A stretch of DNA of 64,000 nucleotides from CAVURS01 sp963834425 (GTDB taxonomy: Bacteria > Actinomycetota > Actinomycetes > Actinomycetales > CAVURS01): positions 220,750 to 284,749 of the forward strand of contig CAWIBR010000005.1 of assembly GCA_963834425.1 (NCBI GenBank), read 5' to 3'. The position numbers were made by a program, and so were the translations under genes. Positions 24,742 through 32,847 of this stretch are shown here, piece after piece. Each line of letters opens with the position of its first letter. Position 1 is the stretch's first letter. The notes beneath the pieces are model-generated. The model did not search any database. It saw only the letters and a program-made list of their open reading frames with translations, and was not told where the DNA came from.

Positions 24742-25575
24742 TCACTCAGGATTGCCATGTGCCGCAATGGAAACCGACTCCCACTCACGCCAGGTCTCCA
24801 AGCGAGATTGGTAATCGGCTTCGGCGATGGCCAGCGGTCCGTCGCCGAAGAAGATCCGCAGCGGCGGCTGATCCGCATCGACGACGGCCAGGACGGCCGC
24901 CCGGGTCGCGGTCGGGTCGCCGCGCCGCGCCCGTCGCGCCGCCATCCGCGCCGAGTACTCCTCGCGGAACTCGTCGTACGCCTTGAGCGGTGTGGCCGTG
25001 CGGGAGGACGGACCGGCCCAGTCGGTCGTGTAGCCGGTGGGCTCGATGATCGTCACCTTGATCCCGAAGCCGGCGACCTCTTGGGCCAGCGCCTGGCTCA
25101 ACCCCTCGAGCGCCCACTTGGACGCGTGGTACATCCCGATGCCCGCGAACGCGCTGATCCCACCGATCGAGGACACCTGCAGGATGTGGCCCGAGCCCTG
25201 CTTGCGCAGGTACGGCAACGCCGCCTGGGTCACCCAGAGCGCGCCGAACAGGTTGGTCTCCATCTGGTCGCGCGCGTCGGCCTCGCTCAACTCCTCGACC
25301 ATGCCGAACTGGCCGTAGCCCGCGTTGTTGACGATCACGTCCAGCCGTCCGAACTGCTGGTGCGCCGCCCGGACGGCCTCGAACGCAGCCGCACGATCGG
25401 TGACGTCGAGCTGGATGGCGAGCACCCGCTCGCCGAACTCCTCCTCGAGGTCGATCAGCGTCGAGGTGTCGCGGGCGGTCGCGGCCACGGAGTCGCCGCG
25501 CTCCAGTGCCGCGATCGCCCACTCCCGCCCGAAGCCCTTGGACGCGCCAGTGATGAACCAGGTCTTCTCAGTCAT
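24742..25575 (-). CDS. Short-chain dehydrogenase/reductase
   Basis: A 277-residue classical SDR. The NAD(P)-binding loop is TGASKGFG (residues 10-16 region), the NNAG motif is at 83-86, and the catalytic set is Ser135/136, Tyr149 and Lys153 in GMYHASKWALEG. The C-terminal part extends past the core, as in the oxidoreductases that act on ketones of unknown identity. It is followed 6 nt later by the PLP dehydratase and preceded by the EamA transporter, all on the minus strand. The substrate is unknown. Confidence 0.9.
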   Translation of the reverse strand: MTEKTWFITGASKGFGREWAIAALERGDSVAATARDTSTLIDLEEEFGERVLAIQLDVTDRAAAFEAVRAAHQQFGRLDVIVNNAGYGQFGMVEELSEADARDQMETNLFGALWVTQAALPYLRKQGSGHILQVSSIGGISAFAGIGMYHASKWALEGLSQALAQEVAGFGIKVTIIEPTGYTTDWAGPSSRTATPLKAYDEFREEYSARMAARRARRGDPTATRAAVLAVVDADQPPLRIFFGDGPLAIAEADYQSRLETWREWESVSIAAHGNPE

Positions 25576-25590
25576 AGCCCGATCCTGGCC

Positions 25591-26619
25591 TCAGCCGGCG
25601 GTGGCCTCGAACGCGGGGGTCGTCGGGCGCTCGCTCGGGCCGGCGTCGACCGCGGGCGAGCTGGCAGCGACCGCCGGTCGCCGCAGCTCGTCGATCCGCA
25701 CCAGCGCCACCCCGGCGATGATGAAGACGCCGCCCAGCAGCTGCATCCGCCCCGGCAGCTGGCCCAGCAGCAGCCAGGCCCAGAGCACGGCAAAGAGCAC
25801 CTCGGTCAGGCCGAGGAACGACGCCAGCCGGGCCCCGAGGTGACGCACGGCGCCGATCCCCGCGACGTACGACAGCGTCGCCGCGAGCAGCGAGAGGCCG
25901 AGCACCGGCACGATCCAGCTGGTCGTGTGGTCACCGAAGTGCACCGAGCCGTACGTCGCGTGCAGCGGCAGGACTCCGACCAGCCCGCACACCAGCAGGG
26001 CCAATGCCCCCACGGTCATGCCGGCCGCGGCCATCGCCAGCGGCGGCAGCGGCTCCTCGGTGCGCGCCGACAGCAGGAAGAACGACGCGAGCCCGACCGC
26101 CGCCCCCAGGCCCCACAGGACGCCGATCGGGTCGAGGTGCTGGCTGCTGGTCAGGTCGAGCACCAGCACCAGTCCGACCAACGCGCCAGCCGACCCGACC
26201 AAGGTCAGCGGGTGCGGCCGCTCGCCGTGACCCAGCCACTGCCAGAGCACGACCAGGACGATGCCGAGGTACTCCAGCAGGAGGGCGACGCCGACCGAAA
26301 GCCGTTGCACTGCATAGAAGAAGCAGAGTTGGCAGGCGGCCACCGACAACAAGCCGAAGAGGACGACGGTGCGAGCGCTGCGCAGGAGGTCGCCCCGGCG
26401 GCCAACCTTCATCGCCGGCCACTGCCGGTGCAGCTGAATCCACGCCGGGATGAGTAGGACCACAGCCGCGATGCCGACGCGGGCCGTCACGGCCGCTCCC
26501 GGCGACCAGCCCGCATCAGTGAGCGCGGTGGCGAAGCTGCCCGACGTGCCAAAGGTGGACGCTGCAACGAGCGACAGGACGACGCCCGCCCCGCCGAGTC
26601 GTGCCGTCTGCTGGCTCAT
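25591..26619 (-). CDS. EamA (DMT) family metabolite exporter
   Basis: 342 residues with ten predicted membrane helices and two EamA repeats. The first opens VVLSLVAASTFGTSGSFATAL; the second contains LGLSLLAATLSYVAGIGAVRHLGARLAS. The protein resembles RhtA/YdcZ-type amino-acid or metabolite exporters. ATG 26619 is chosen (MSQQTARLGG); an upstream in-frame start at 26673 would add unlikely residues. It diverges from a CGNR zinc-finger regulator across 90 nt, an arrangement that suggests direct control of the exporter. Confidence 0.88.
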   Translation of the reverse strand: MSQQTARLGGAGVVLSLVAASTFGTSGSFATALTDAGWSPGAAVTARVGIAAVVLLIPAWIQLHRQWPAMKVGRRGDLLRSARTVVLFGLLSVAACQLCFFYAVQRLSVGVALLLEYLGIVLVVLWQWLGHGERPHPLTLVGSAGALVGLVLVLDLTSSQHLDPIGVLWGLGAAVGLASFFLLSARTEEPLPPLAMAAAGMTVGALALLVCGLVGVLPLHATYGSVHFGDHTTSWIVPVLGLSLLAATLSYVAGIGAVRHLGARLASFLGLTEVLFAVLWAWLLLGQLPGRMQLLGGVFIIAGVALVRIDELRRPAVAASSPAVDAGPSERPTTPAFEATAG

Positions 26620-26639
26620 CACGCTCACCTGCCTGCGTC

Positions 26640-26680
26640 GCTCGATGCTTGTAAGAAGTAAAAGCCGGTACACTCATGAC
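26640..26680. promoter_or_regulatory. AT-rich divergent promoter between EamA exporter and CGNR regulator
   Basis: The 90-nt gap holds the only A-rich run in the area (GTAAGAAGTAAAAG, 26651-26664). On the plus strand TACACT at 26669-26674 is a good -10 hexamer, about 36 nt before the CGNR ATG, but no -35 with ideal spacing is visible. The A-rich tract is a plausible operator for the CGNR protein. Confidence 0.35.
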
Positions 26681-26709
26681 GCTAGGGCAGGCCTCCGACA
26701 GGAGTCAAG

Positions 26710-27286
26710 ATGATTTTCGCTCATGACACCGAGATGGCCCTCGCGGCCGCCGCGGCGCTGGTCAACACCGCGCCCGACCCTCCGATGGGTCGGCGGCTCA
26801 GTTGGCTCGGACTCTGAGGACGGGCTGCCCGACCAGGCCGCGCTCGACGCCTTCGTCGCGCAGTGGCAGTGGACCGGCGTCCGGGCCCACGATGCCGCCG
26901 AGCTGAGCGCCGTGCGCCGTCTGCGCCCCCGCCTGGCCCGAGTCTGGAACGTGGACCAGGACGAGGCCGTGGACATCGTCAACGAGCTGCTCCGCGACTT
27001 CCGGGCGTTGCCCCAGCTGGTCAAGCACGACGGCTGGGACTACCACCTGCACGCAACGGCACCGGATGCGCCGCTGGCCAACCGGATGGGTGTCGAGGCC
27101 GCGATGGCCCTGACCGACGTGATCCGGATGGGCGAGCTGGATCGCCTCCGGGTGTGCGCGGCCGATGACTGCCACAGCGTCGTCGTCGACCTGTCCAAGA
27201 ACCGCTCCCGTCGCTACTGCGACGGGGGATGCGGCAACCGGGCCAACGTCGCGGCGTACCGCGCCCGCCGCACCCAGGGCGCCTAG
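26710..27286 (+). CDS. CGNR zinc-finger (ABATE domain) transcriptional regulator (frameshifted)
   Basis: About 190 residues. The start is ATG 26710 (MIFAHDTEMALAAAAALVNT) behind a GGAG. This frame stops at 26815, but the homologous sequence continues in the next frame from about GSDSEDGLPDQAALDAFV, so an indel lies around 26780-26815. The ABATE domain is followed by the C-terminal zinc finger: CAADDCHSVVVDLSKNRSRR and then YCDGGCGNRANVAAYR with the CGNR signature. These proteins are DNA-binding regulators. The divergent EamA exporter is its likely target. Confidence 0.8.
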
Positions 27287-27318
27287 CTCGCCGAGACGCC
27301 GTGAGTAGCGTGCGGTGC

Positions 27319-27711
27319 ATGACCACTCCCATTGCCACCGGTACGCCGTTCAGCGGGTTCGCCGTCAGCGACATCGCCGCCGCGCGGACGTTCTACGCCG
27401 ACGTCCTCGGTCTGGCCGTCGACGAGGAGCACGGCATGCTGCGGATCCAGCTGACCGGCGACGCGGCCGTCCTCGCCTACCCCAAGGCCGACCACGTGCC
27501 CGCGACCTACACGATGTTGAACCTGCCGGTCAGTGACATCGACGCCGCTGTCACCGAGCTCGTCCGGCGGGGCGTGAGCTTCCTCCGGTACGACGGGATG
27601 CCCCAGGACGACAACGGTGTGATGCGCGGGCTCGACGCCGGGGAGGGGCCCAACATCGCCTGGTTCACCGACCCCTCGGGCAACATCCTGTCGGTGCTGC
27701 AGGGCGGCTAG
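27319..27711 (+). CDS. VOC family protein (glyoxalase/bleomycin-resistance fold)
   Basis: A 130-residue single VOC module: FSGFAVSDIAAARTFYADVLG at the start, a mid-region NLPVSDIDAAVTELVRRG and the closing NIAWFTDPSGNILSVLQGG. Potential metal ligands are the usual His/Glu positions, but only a degenerate set is visible (Glu in VDEEHG is a candidate), so catalysis is uncertain. ATG 27319 has no strong ribosome-binding site; an in-frame start at 27229 would overlap the CGNR gene. Function unassigned. Confidence 0.8.
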   Translation: MTTPIATGTPFSGFAVSDIAAARTFYADVLGLAVDEEHGMLRIQLTGDAAVLAYPKADHVPATYTMLNLPVSDIDAAVTELVRRGVSFLRYDGMPQDDNGVMRGLDAGEGPNIAWFTDPSGNILSVLQGG

Positions 27712-27750
27712 CCCCCGCTAGCCCCTGGCGGGCTGGCTAGCCTGAGCGCC

Positions 27751-28749
27751 ATGGCAGCTCAGCGGGTCCTGTTCATCGGCGGCACCGGCGTCATCAGCAC
27801 CGCGTGCGTCCACCTGGCCGTCGAACGCGGTTTCGACGTGACGCTCCTCAACCGCGGCACCACCAGCGCGCGGCCCGCGGCGCCGGGCGCGCGATTGCTC
27901 ACGGCCGACGTCCGCAACACCGAAGCAGTGCGAAATGCCTTGGGGGACGACGAGTTCGACGTCGTCATCGACTTCCTGGCCTTCACCCCCGACCACGTGC
28001 AAGCCGACATCGACCGGTTCGTCGGCCGGGTCGGGCAGTACATCTTCATCAGCTCGGCCTCGGCCTACCAGAAGCCACCCGCCCGCATCCCGGTGATCGA
28101 GTCGACGCCGCTGCGCAACCCCTACTGGCAGTACTCCCGGGACAAGATCGCCTGCGAGGACCTGCTGACCGCGGCCTACCGGGAGTCCGACTTCCCGGTC
28201 ACGATCGTGCGCCCCTCGCACACCTACGACCACACGCTCGTGCCGCTCGATGGGCACTGGACGGCGCTCGACCGGATGCGCCGCGGCCGCCCGATCGTCG
28301 TGCACGGTGACGGGACGTCGCTGTGGACGCTCACCCATCACACCGACTTCGCGCGGGCCTTCGTCGGGCTGCTCGCCAACCCGCACGCGCTGGGCGAGGC
28401 CTTCCAGATCACCTCCGACGAGGCCCTGCCCTGGGACCAGATCGCCGGGCTGCTGGCCGAGGCCGCCGGCGTCGAGCCGCAGATCGTGCACGTCACCTCG
28501 GACGCGATCGCCGCGGCCGACCCGGAGTGGGGCGCCGGGCTGATCGGCGACAAGGCCCACTCGATGATCTTCGACAACACCAAGATCAAGGCCGTCGTCC
28601 CCGGCTGGGTCGCCACCGTGCCGTTCGCGACCGGCGCCCGAGAGATCGTCGAGTGGCACGACGCCGACCCATCGCGGCAGGTCGTCGATCCAGCGCTGGA
28701 CGCGACGATGGACCGGCTGATCGCGGCGTACGCGCCCCGTGGCCGCTAG
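27751..28749 (+). CDS. NAD-dependent epimerase/dehydratase family protein
   Basis: A 332-residue extended SDR. The nucleotide-binding motif is VLFIGGTGVISTACVHLAVERG, and a central FISSASAYQKP segment is present. PYWQYSRDKIACEDLL supplies the Tyr-x-x-x-Lys motif (YSRDK). Related proteins act on nucleotide sugars, or are NmrA/isoflavone-reductase-like; chloroplast CSP41-like homologues share this pattern. It overlaps the following coiled-coil gene by 11 nt, indicating coupled translation. Substrate not known. Confidence 0.85.
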   Translation: MAAQRVLFIGGTGVISTACVHLAVERGFDVTLLNRGTTSARPAAPGARLLTADVRNTEAVRNALGDDEFDVVIDFLAFTPDHVQADIDRFVGRVGQYIFISSASAYQKPPARIPVIESTPLRNPYWQYSRDKIACEDLLTAAYRESDFPVTIVRPSHTYDHTLVPLDGHWTALDRMRRGRPIVVHGDGTSLWTLTHHTDFARAFVGLLANPHALGEAFQITSDEALPWDQIAGLLAEAAGVEPQIVHVTSDAIAAADPEWGAGLIGDKAHSMIFDNTKIKAVVPGWVATVPFATGAREIVEWHDADPSRQVVDPALDATMDRLIAAYAPRGR

Positions 28750-29632
28750 CGAGGACGCCGAGCTCGTCGCCGCGGCCGACGCGCTCTACGCCCTGCCGGC
28801 CGAGGAGTTCACCGCCGCGCGCAATGCGGAGGTCAAGCGGGTGCGCACCGCCGGCGACCGGGACCTGGCCGCCGCGATCCAGCGGCTGGCCCGGCCCAGC
28901 GCCGCCGCGGCGCTCGCCAACCGGCTGGTACGACGGGACGCGGCTGCGTTCGAGCCGCTGCTCGAGCTCGGCGTGGCCCTGCGCCAGGCCACAGCAGCCC
29001 TCGACGGTGCGCAGCTGCGCACCCTGTCCCGGCAGCAGCAGCAGGTCGTCACCGCGCTCGTCCGACTGGCCCGCGAGGTCGCGAAGGAGGACGGCCTGAA
29101 GGTGAGCGAGGGCACGCTGCGCGAGCTGGACGACACCCTCCGAGCCGCGATCGCCGACGCCGGTGCGGCCGAGCAGCTGATGGCCGGCCGGCTGACCGGA
29201 CCGTTGCAGCACAGCGGTTTTGGGCCGACGCCGAGTGGACATCTGACCGTCGTACCCGATCGGCCGGCCCGATCGGCGGCGAAGGCGGCGGCGAAATCCG
29301 AGCCGGCGGCGGACCGGGCCACCCAGGCGAACGAGACCCGCCGGGCCCGCGCAGCCGAGGCGGTCGCGACCGCCGAGGCGGCGCTCGAGGCCGCCGTCAC
29401 CGCCCGGCAGAGCGCCGCCGCGCGCGTCACCGAGCTTGAGACCTCCGCCACCGAGCTCCGGGCCCGGGTCGAGCACTTGCGAGCCGACCTGGCCGCCGCG
29501 CAGACCGAGCACGCCCGCGCCGAGCGCGACCAGACCAAGGCCAAGGACGCCCTGACCAAGGCCAGCCAAGGGATGCGCGCGGCCGCGCGCCGGCTGGACG
29601 ACGCGACGGCGCGGCTGGAACAGCTCGACTGA
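28739..29632 (+). CDS. Hypothetical coiled-coil protein
   Basis: 297 residues from GTG 28739, which overlaps the end of the preceding epimerase gene. The N-terminal ~150 residues are helical and Ala-rich (LVAAADALYALPAEEFTAAR, FEPLLELGVALRQATAALDG). A Pro/Ala linker follows, then a long Ala/Glu/Arg coiled coil (AEAVATAEAALEAAVTARQS through TELRARVEHLRADLAAAQTE). No membrane helix or signal is seen. Similar proteins occur in actinobacteria without known function. The coiled coil suggests oligomerisation. Confidence 0.65.
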   Translation: MAASEDAELVAAADALYALPAEEFTAARNAEVKRVRTAGDRDLAAAIQRLARPSAAAALANRLVRRDAAAFEPLLELGVALRQATAALDGAQLRTLSRQQQQVVTALVRLAREVAKEDGLKVSEGTLRELDDTLRAAIADAGAAEQLMAGRLTGPLQHSGFGPTPSGHLTVVPDRPARSAAKAAAKSEPAADRATQANETRRARAAEAVATAEAALEAAVTARQSAAARVTELETSATELRARVEHLRADLAAAQTEHARAERDQTKAKDALTKASQGMRAAARRLDDATARLEQLD

Positions 29633-29749
29633 AGACCCGTGGCGGCCGAGCCCGGGATGTCACACTGACCCCGGCTCTCCGGGGCCGCACCGGACCGCCG
29701 GACCAGATCCGCGTTCCGCCAAGGACTCTGTCGAGAAAGGGTGCCGCCG

Positions 29750-30124
29750 ATGCTCGTGACCACGACGAACGATCTGCAGGGCTGGGAGATCCAGCGGGTC
29801 TGCGGCGAGGTGTTCGGCCTGACCGTGCGCTCGCGCAACATGTTCTCGCAGATGGGCGCCGGCCTGAAGTCCATGTTCGGCGGCGAGCTGGCCGGCATGA
29901 CCAAGGCCCTGTCCGACAGCCGCAACGAGGTCATGGGCCGGATGATCGAGGAGGCCCGGGCCCGCGGCGGCAACGCGATCGTCGCGATGCGCTTCGACAC
30001 CTCGGAGATGGGCGACACCTGGACCGAGATCTGCGCCTACGGCACGGCCGTGGTCGCCGTACCCGTCACGGAGGGGGCGCGCCAGACCGCCCAGCAGCTC
30101 GGCTATGGCGTCGCCGCCCAGTAG
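29750..30124 (+). CDS. YbjQ/UPF0145 (DUF74) family protein
   Basis: 124 residues. The start ATG 29750 follows GAGAAAGG. The family is recognised by LQGWEIQRVCGEVFGLTVRS, the middle LSDSRNEVMGRMIEEARARG and GGNAIVAMRFDTSEMGDTWTEICAYGTAVVA. Members form a pentameric beta fold, often described as putative heavy-metal-binding, but their function is not established. It is a monocistronic gene just upstream of the tRNA pair. Confidence 0.88.
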   Translation: MLVTTTNDLQGWEIQRVCGEVFGLTVRSRNMFSQMGAGLKSMFGGELAGMTKALSDSRNEVMGRMIEEARARGGNAIVAMRFDTSEMGDTWTEICAYGTAVVAVPVTEGARQTAQQLGYGVAAQ

Positions 30125-30149
30125 CCGCGCCGTGTAACCTGCTGCCCGC

Positions 30150-30222
30150 GCCCCAATAGCTCAGACGGCAGAGCGTCTCCATGGTAAGGAGAAGGTCTAG
30201 GGTTCGATTCCCTATTGGGGCT
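30150..30222 (+). tRNA. thrT: tRNA-Thr (GGT anticodon)
   Basis: 73-nt cloverleaf: acceptor GCCCCAA pairs with TTGGGGC, with discriminator T. The anticodon stem TCTCC/GGAGA encloses ATGGTAA with anticodon GGT. The T-arm is AGGG-TTCGATT-CCCT. CCA is not encoded. A TAACCT hexamer 10 nt upstream is a reasonable -10. A 7-bp hairpin (30239-30255) separates it from the next tRNA and may mark transcript processing. Confidence 0.95.
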
Positions 30223-30272
30223 CTGCGCGACGCCATGGCCGGCTCGGTGAGCCGGGCCCGGCGGTCGCACTT

Positions 30273-30346
30273 GGCGGGGTAGCTCAGGTGGTTAGAGCAA
30301 ACGGCTCATAATCGTTGTGTCGCGGGTTCGAGTCCCGCCCCCGCTA
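30273..30346 (+). tRNA. metT: tRNA-Met (CAT anticodon, elongator type)
   Basis: 74-nt cloverleaf: acceptor GGCGGGG pairs with CCCCGCT (one G-U pair), discriminator A. The anticodon stem AACGG/TCGTT encloses CTCATAA with anticodon CAT. The G1-U72 pair is not the C1xA72 mismatch of initiator tRNA, so elongator methionine tRNA is preferred. CCA is not encoded. The thrT-metT-rpmG-had order is conserved in mycobacteria. Confidence 0.93.
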
Positions 30347-30443
30347 CGCAGTTCGACTGGATGGCTGCCCATCCTTTACCCTGGAACCTCGCGCGCCGGG
30401 TCGCGCGAGCCCCAATTTTGCGAGTTCGAGAGAAGGCTGTGCC

Positions 30444-30614
30444 GTGGCGAGCAAGAGCTCGGATGTGCGTCCCAAGATCACGCTGGCCTGCGTGGAGTGC
30501 AAGGACCGCAACTACATCACCAAGAAGAACCGGCGCAACGACCCCGACCGGCTCGAGATGAAGAAGTTCTGCCCCCGCGACGGCCGGCACACCCTGCACC
30601 GCGAAACCCGCTGA
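30444..30614 (+). CDS. rpmG: 50S ribosomal protein bL33
   Basis: 56 residues from GTG 30444, with AGAAGG upstream. The sequence MASKSSDVRPKITLACVECK, then NYITKKNRRNDPDRLEMKKF and a C-terminal HRETR, is clearly bL33. The N-terminal Cys pair of the zinc ribbon (CVEC) is present, but the C-terminal pair is incomplete: CPRDGRH instead of CPxC, so the fourth Cys is Asp. The codon is GAC, not a frameshift. Either zinc binding is altered (Asp/His ligand) or this is a zinc-independent variant. It is followed by hadA. Confidence 0.95.
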   Translation: MASKSSDVRPKITLACVECKDRNYITKKNRRNDPDRLEMKKFCPRDGRHTLHRETR

Positions 30615-30623
30615 CGCAGGCCA

Positions 30624-31103
30624 GTGCCTGTCAACGAGAGTTACGTCGGCCGCGTCTACCCACCCACCCCGTTCTTCGAGATCGGGCGTGAGGCCATCCG
30701 CTCGTTCGCCGAGGCCCTGGCGGCCGGCGCACCGGTCAACCCGGTCCACCTGGACACCGCCGCGGCCCAGGCGCTCGGCTATCCGGACGTCATCGCGCCG
30801 CCGACGATGGCGATGATCGTGGCCCACCGGGCCAACTTCCAGTACACCGAGGACCCCGAGGCCGGGATCGACTACGGCCGGGTCGTCCACGGCGAGCAGA
30901 AGTTCCTCCACCACCGTCCCGTCGTGGCCGGCGACCGCCTGGTCGCGGTGCTCAACGTCGACACGATCCGCAGCGCCGGCGGCCACAGCATGATCGTCCT
31001 GCGCACCGAAATAGGTCACGAGCCGGGCGCCCCCGGATCGGGCGACCTCGAGCCGGTGTGTACGGCGATCGGCACCATCGTGGTCCGAGGCGGCGACTCG
31101 TGA
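30624..31103 (+). CDS. hadA: (3R)-hydroxyacyl-ACP dehydratase subunit HadA-like (MaoC N-terminal domain)
   Basis: 159 residues from GTG 30624, 10 nt after rpmG. It is a double-hotdog half: VYPPTPFFEIGREAIRSFAE, then NPVHLDTAAAQALGYPDVIA and PTMAMIVAHRANF, with DYGRVVHGEQKFLHHRPVVAGD typical of FAS1-like/HadA structural subunits. In mycobacteria, HadAB is the FAS-II dehydratase of meromycolate synthesis; outside Corynebacteriales these homologues act in an unassigned fatty-acid dehydration. Its stop overlaps the start of hadB (GTGA). Confidence 0.9.
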   Translation: MPVNESYVGRVYPPTPFFEIGREAIRSFAEALAAGAPVNPVHLDTAAAQALGYPDVIAPPTMAMIVAHRANFQYTEDPEAGIDYGRVVHGEQKFLHHRPVVAGDRLVAVLNVDTIRSAGGHSMIVLRTEIGHEPGAPGSGDLEPVCTAIGTIVVRGGDS

Positions 31104-31549
31104 GCTCTGCGCAGACCACCCCGGTCACGACTCCGGCGTACGACGAGGTGCAGGTCGGCGACGCGCTGCCGCCGCGCACGGTCCAGATCACCCGCGAAGA
31201 CCTGGTCCGTTACGCAGGGGCCAGCGGGGACTTCAACCCGATCCACTGGAACCCGCGGTTCGCGACCGAGGTCGGCCTGCCCGACGTCATCGCCCACGGC
31301 ATGTTCACCATGGGCTCGGCGGTCGAGATCGTCTCGGCCTGGGCCGGCGACCCCGGCGCCATCACGGCGTACGGCGTGCGCTTCACCAAGCCGGTCGTGG
31401 TGCCCGACCCGGGCTTCGCGGTGCTCGAGGTGACCGCGGTCGTCGCGGCCAAGGACGACGAAGCCCGCACCGTCCGGGTCGACCTCACGGTTCGCTGCGA
31501 GGACGTCACCGTCCTGGGCCGTGCGCAGGCCACGGTCCGGCTGCGTTGA
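31100..31549 (+). CDS. hadB: (3R)-hydroxyacyl-ACP dehydratase subunit HadB-like (MaoC)
   Basis: 149 residues from GTG 31100, overlapping hadA by 4 nt. The hydratase-2 motif is complete: ASGDFNPIHWNPRFATEVGL with catalytic Asp and His, followed by PDVIAHGMFTMGSAVEIVS. It pairs with HadA to dehydrate 3-hydroxyacyl thioesters. The rpmG-hadA-hadB block is conserved from Streptomyces to Mycobacterium. A third gene corresponding to mycobacterial hadC is not present. Its stop overlaps the TTG start of the downstream MFS gene. Confidence 0.9.
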   Translation: MSSAQTTPVTTPAYDEVQVGDALPPRTVQITREDLVRYAGASGDFNPIHWNPRFATEVGLPDVIAHGMFTMGSAVEIVSAWAGDPGAITAYGVRFTKPVVVPDPGFAVLEVTAVVAAKDDEARTVRVDLTVRCEDVTVLGRAQATVRLR

Positions 31550-32847
31550 GCGGCGACCCCGCCGAGCTGCGTCCCCTCTCCGACGCCCCAGACCGCGACC
31601 GGGGGCCTGCGGTCGAGACCTCCCGGCGGACCCGGGCCGACGTCATCAACGCCCGCAACGCCACCGCCACGGTCTTCATCTCCAACGGCTTCCTGATGGC
31701 CAGCTGGGTCGCCCGCATCCCGGCGGCCCGCTCCAGCCTGCATCTCTCGCCCGGCCATCTGGGGTTGTTGCTCCTCTGCCCGGCGATCGGGTCGGCGCTG
31801 GCCCTGCCCACCGCGGGGCATGTCGTCCTGCGGCTCGGCCCCCGGGGCGCGATCCGGGTCTTCGCCGTCGTCTGTGCCGGCGGCACCGTCCTGGCCGGAG
31901 CCGGCGTGAGCGCCCACCAGCCGCTGGTAGCCGCGCTGGGGCTGTTCTTCTTCGGGCTCGGCACGAGCCTGTGGGACGTCGCGATGAACGTCGAGGGCGC
32001 GGCCGTCGAGCAGGCGCTGACCCGTTCGATCATGCCGCGCTTCCACGCCGCCTGGAGCCTGGGCGGTGTGGCCGGAGCCCTCGTGGCCGCGGGGTTCGCG
32101 GCCCTGGGGCCACCGCTCGTCGTGCACCTGGCGATCACCAGCACCATCGCCCTGATCTGCGCCGAGCTGGCCAGCCACTGGTTCCTCGCGGCCGACCCCC
32201 ACACCGACGCGGCGCCGGCGCCGCCGCGGGCCGCACTGCGGGCCTGGACCGAGCGCCGTACCTTGCTGATCGGTCTGGTGACCTTGAGCGCGGCCCTGGT
32301 CGAGGGCGTGGCCAACGACTGGTTCGGCCTGAGCCTGGTCGACGGCTATCACCAACGGCAGGTGATCGGCTCGCTCGGGTTCGGCGTCTTCGTGACCATG
32401 ATGACGATCGGCCGGACCTTCGGCACGGCCGTGATCGACCGCTACGGCCGGATCACCACCCTGCGGGTCTCGGCCCTGACGGCGGCGATCGGGGTCATCC
32501 TGGTCGTCGCCGGGCCCTGGGTGCCGATCGCGATCCTCGGCGGGATGCTGTGGGGCGCTGGGGCGGCGCTGGGCTTCCCGATGGGCATGAGTGCTGCCGC
32601 CGATGACCCGGTGTGGGCCGCGCCGCGGCTGGGCGTCGTGACCTCGATCGGTTACTTGGCCTTCCTCGCCGGTCCGCCGCTGGTCGGTTTCGTGGCCGAC
32701 GGGGTCGGCGTACGTCGCGCGGTCGCGGTCGTCCTGGTCGCCCTGGTCGTCATCGCGGTCCTGGCTCCGGTCGAGCGACCGCTCGAGCTTGGCGGCGGTC
32801 CGAGCGGGGCGCCGATGGGCAGGGGCGACGGCGGCTTGACCTCCTGA
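31546..32847 (+). CDS. MFS transporter
   Basis: 433 residues from TTG 31546, whose codon overlaps the hadB stop (TTGA). Twelve membrane segments are predicted after a ~35-residue polar N-terminus. The protein resembles the YbjJ/fucose-permease-like MFS branch: NGFLMASWVARIPAARSSL near the start, then ALGLFFFGLGTSLWDVAMNVEG and a central LIGLVTLSAALVEGVANDW. Substrate unknown. The last ~196 nt overlap on the opposite strand with the Lrp regulator frame. Confidence 0.85.
   Translation: MSGDPAELRPLSDAPDRDRGPAVETSRRTRADVINARNATATVFISNGFLMASWVARIPAARSSLHLSPGHLGLLLLCPAIGSALALPTAGHVVLRLGPRGAIRVFAVVCAGGTVLAGAGVSAHQPLVAALGLFFFGLGTSLWDVAMNVEGAAVEQALTRSIMPRFHAAWSLGGVAGALVAAGFAALGPPLVVHLAITSTIALICAELASHWFLAADPHTDAAPAPPRAALRAWTERRTLLIGLVTLSAALVEGVANDWFGLSLVDGYHQRQVIGSLGFGVFVTMMTIGRTFGTAVIDRYGRITTLRVSALTAAIGVILVVAGPWVPIAILGGMLWGAGAALGFPMGMSAAADDPVWAAPRLGVVTSIGYLAFLAGPPLVGFVADGVGVRRAVAVVLVALVVIAVLAPVERPLELGGGPSGAPMGRGDGGLTS

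Noticed and set aside
27712..27750. GCTAGCC-type repeats between the VOC and epimerase genes as a regulatory palindrome
   Set aside because: The matches are short, overlap each other and are expected in GC-rich spacers; no consistent stem could be drawn.
30239..30255. CCGGCTC/GAGCCGG hairpin between the two tRNAs as a terminator
   Set aside because: No U-tract follows and a second tRNA lies directly downstream; it is at most a processing site.
31550..32355. Search for a third hydroxyacyl dehydratase gene (hadC) after hadB
   Set aside because: The following gene is a clear MFS transporter and no MaoC-like sequence occurs in either strand nearby.
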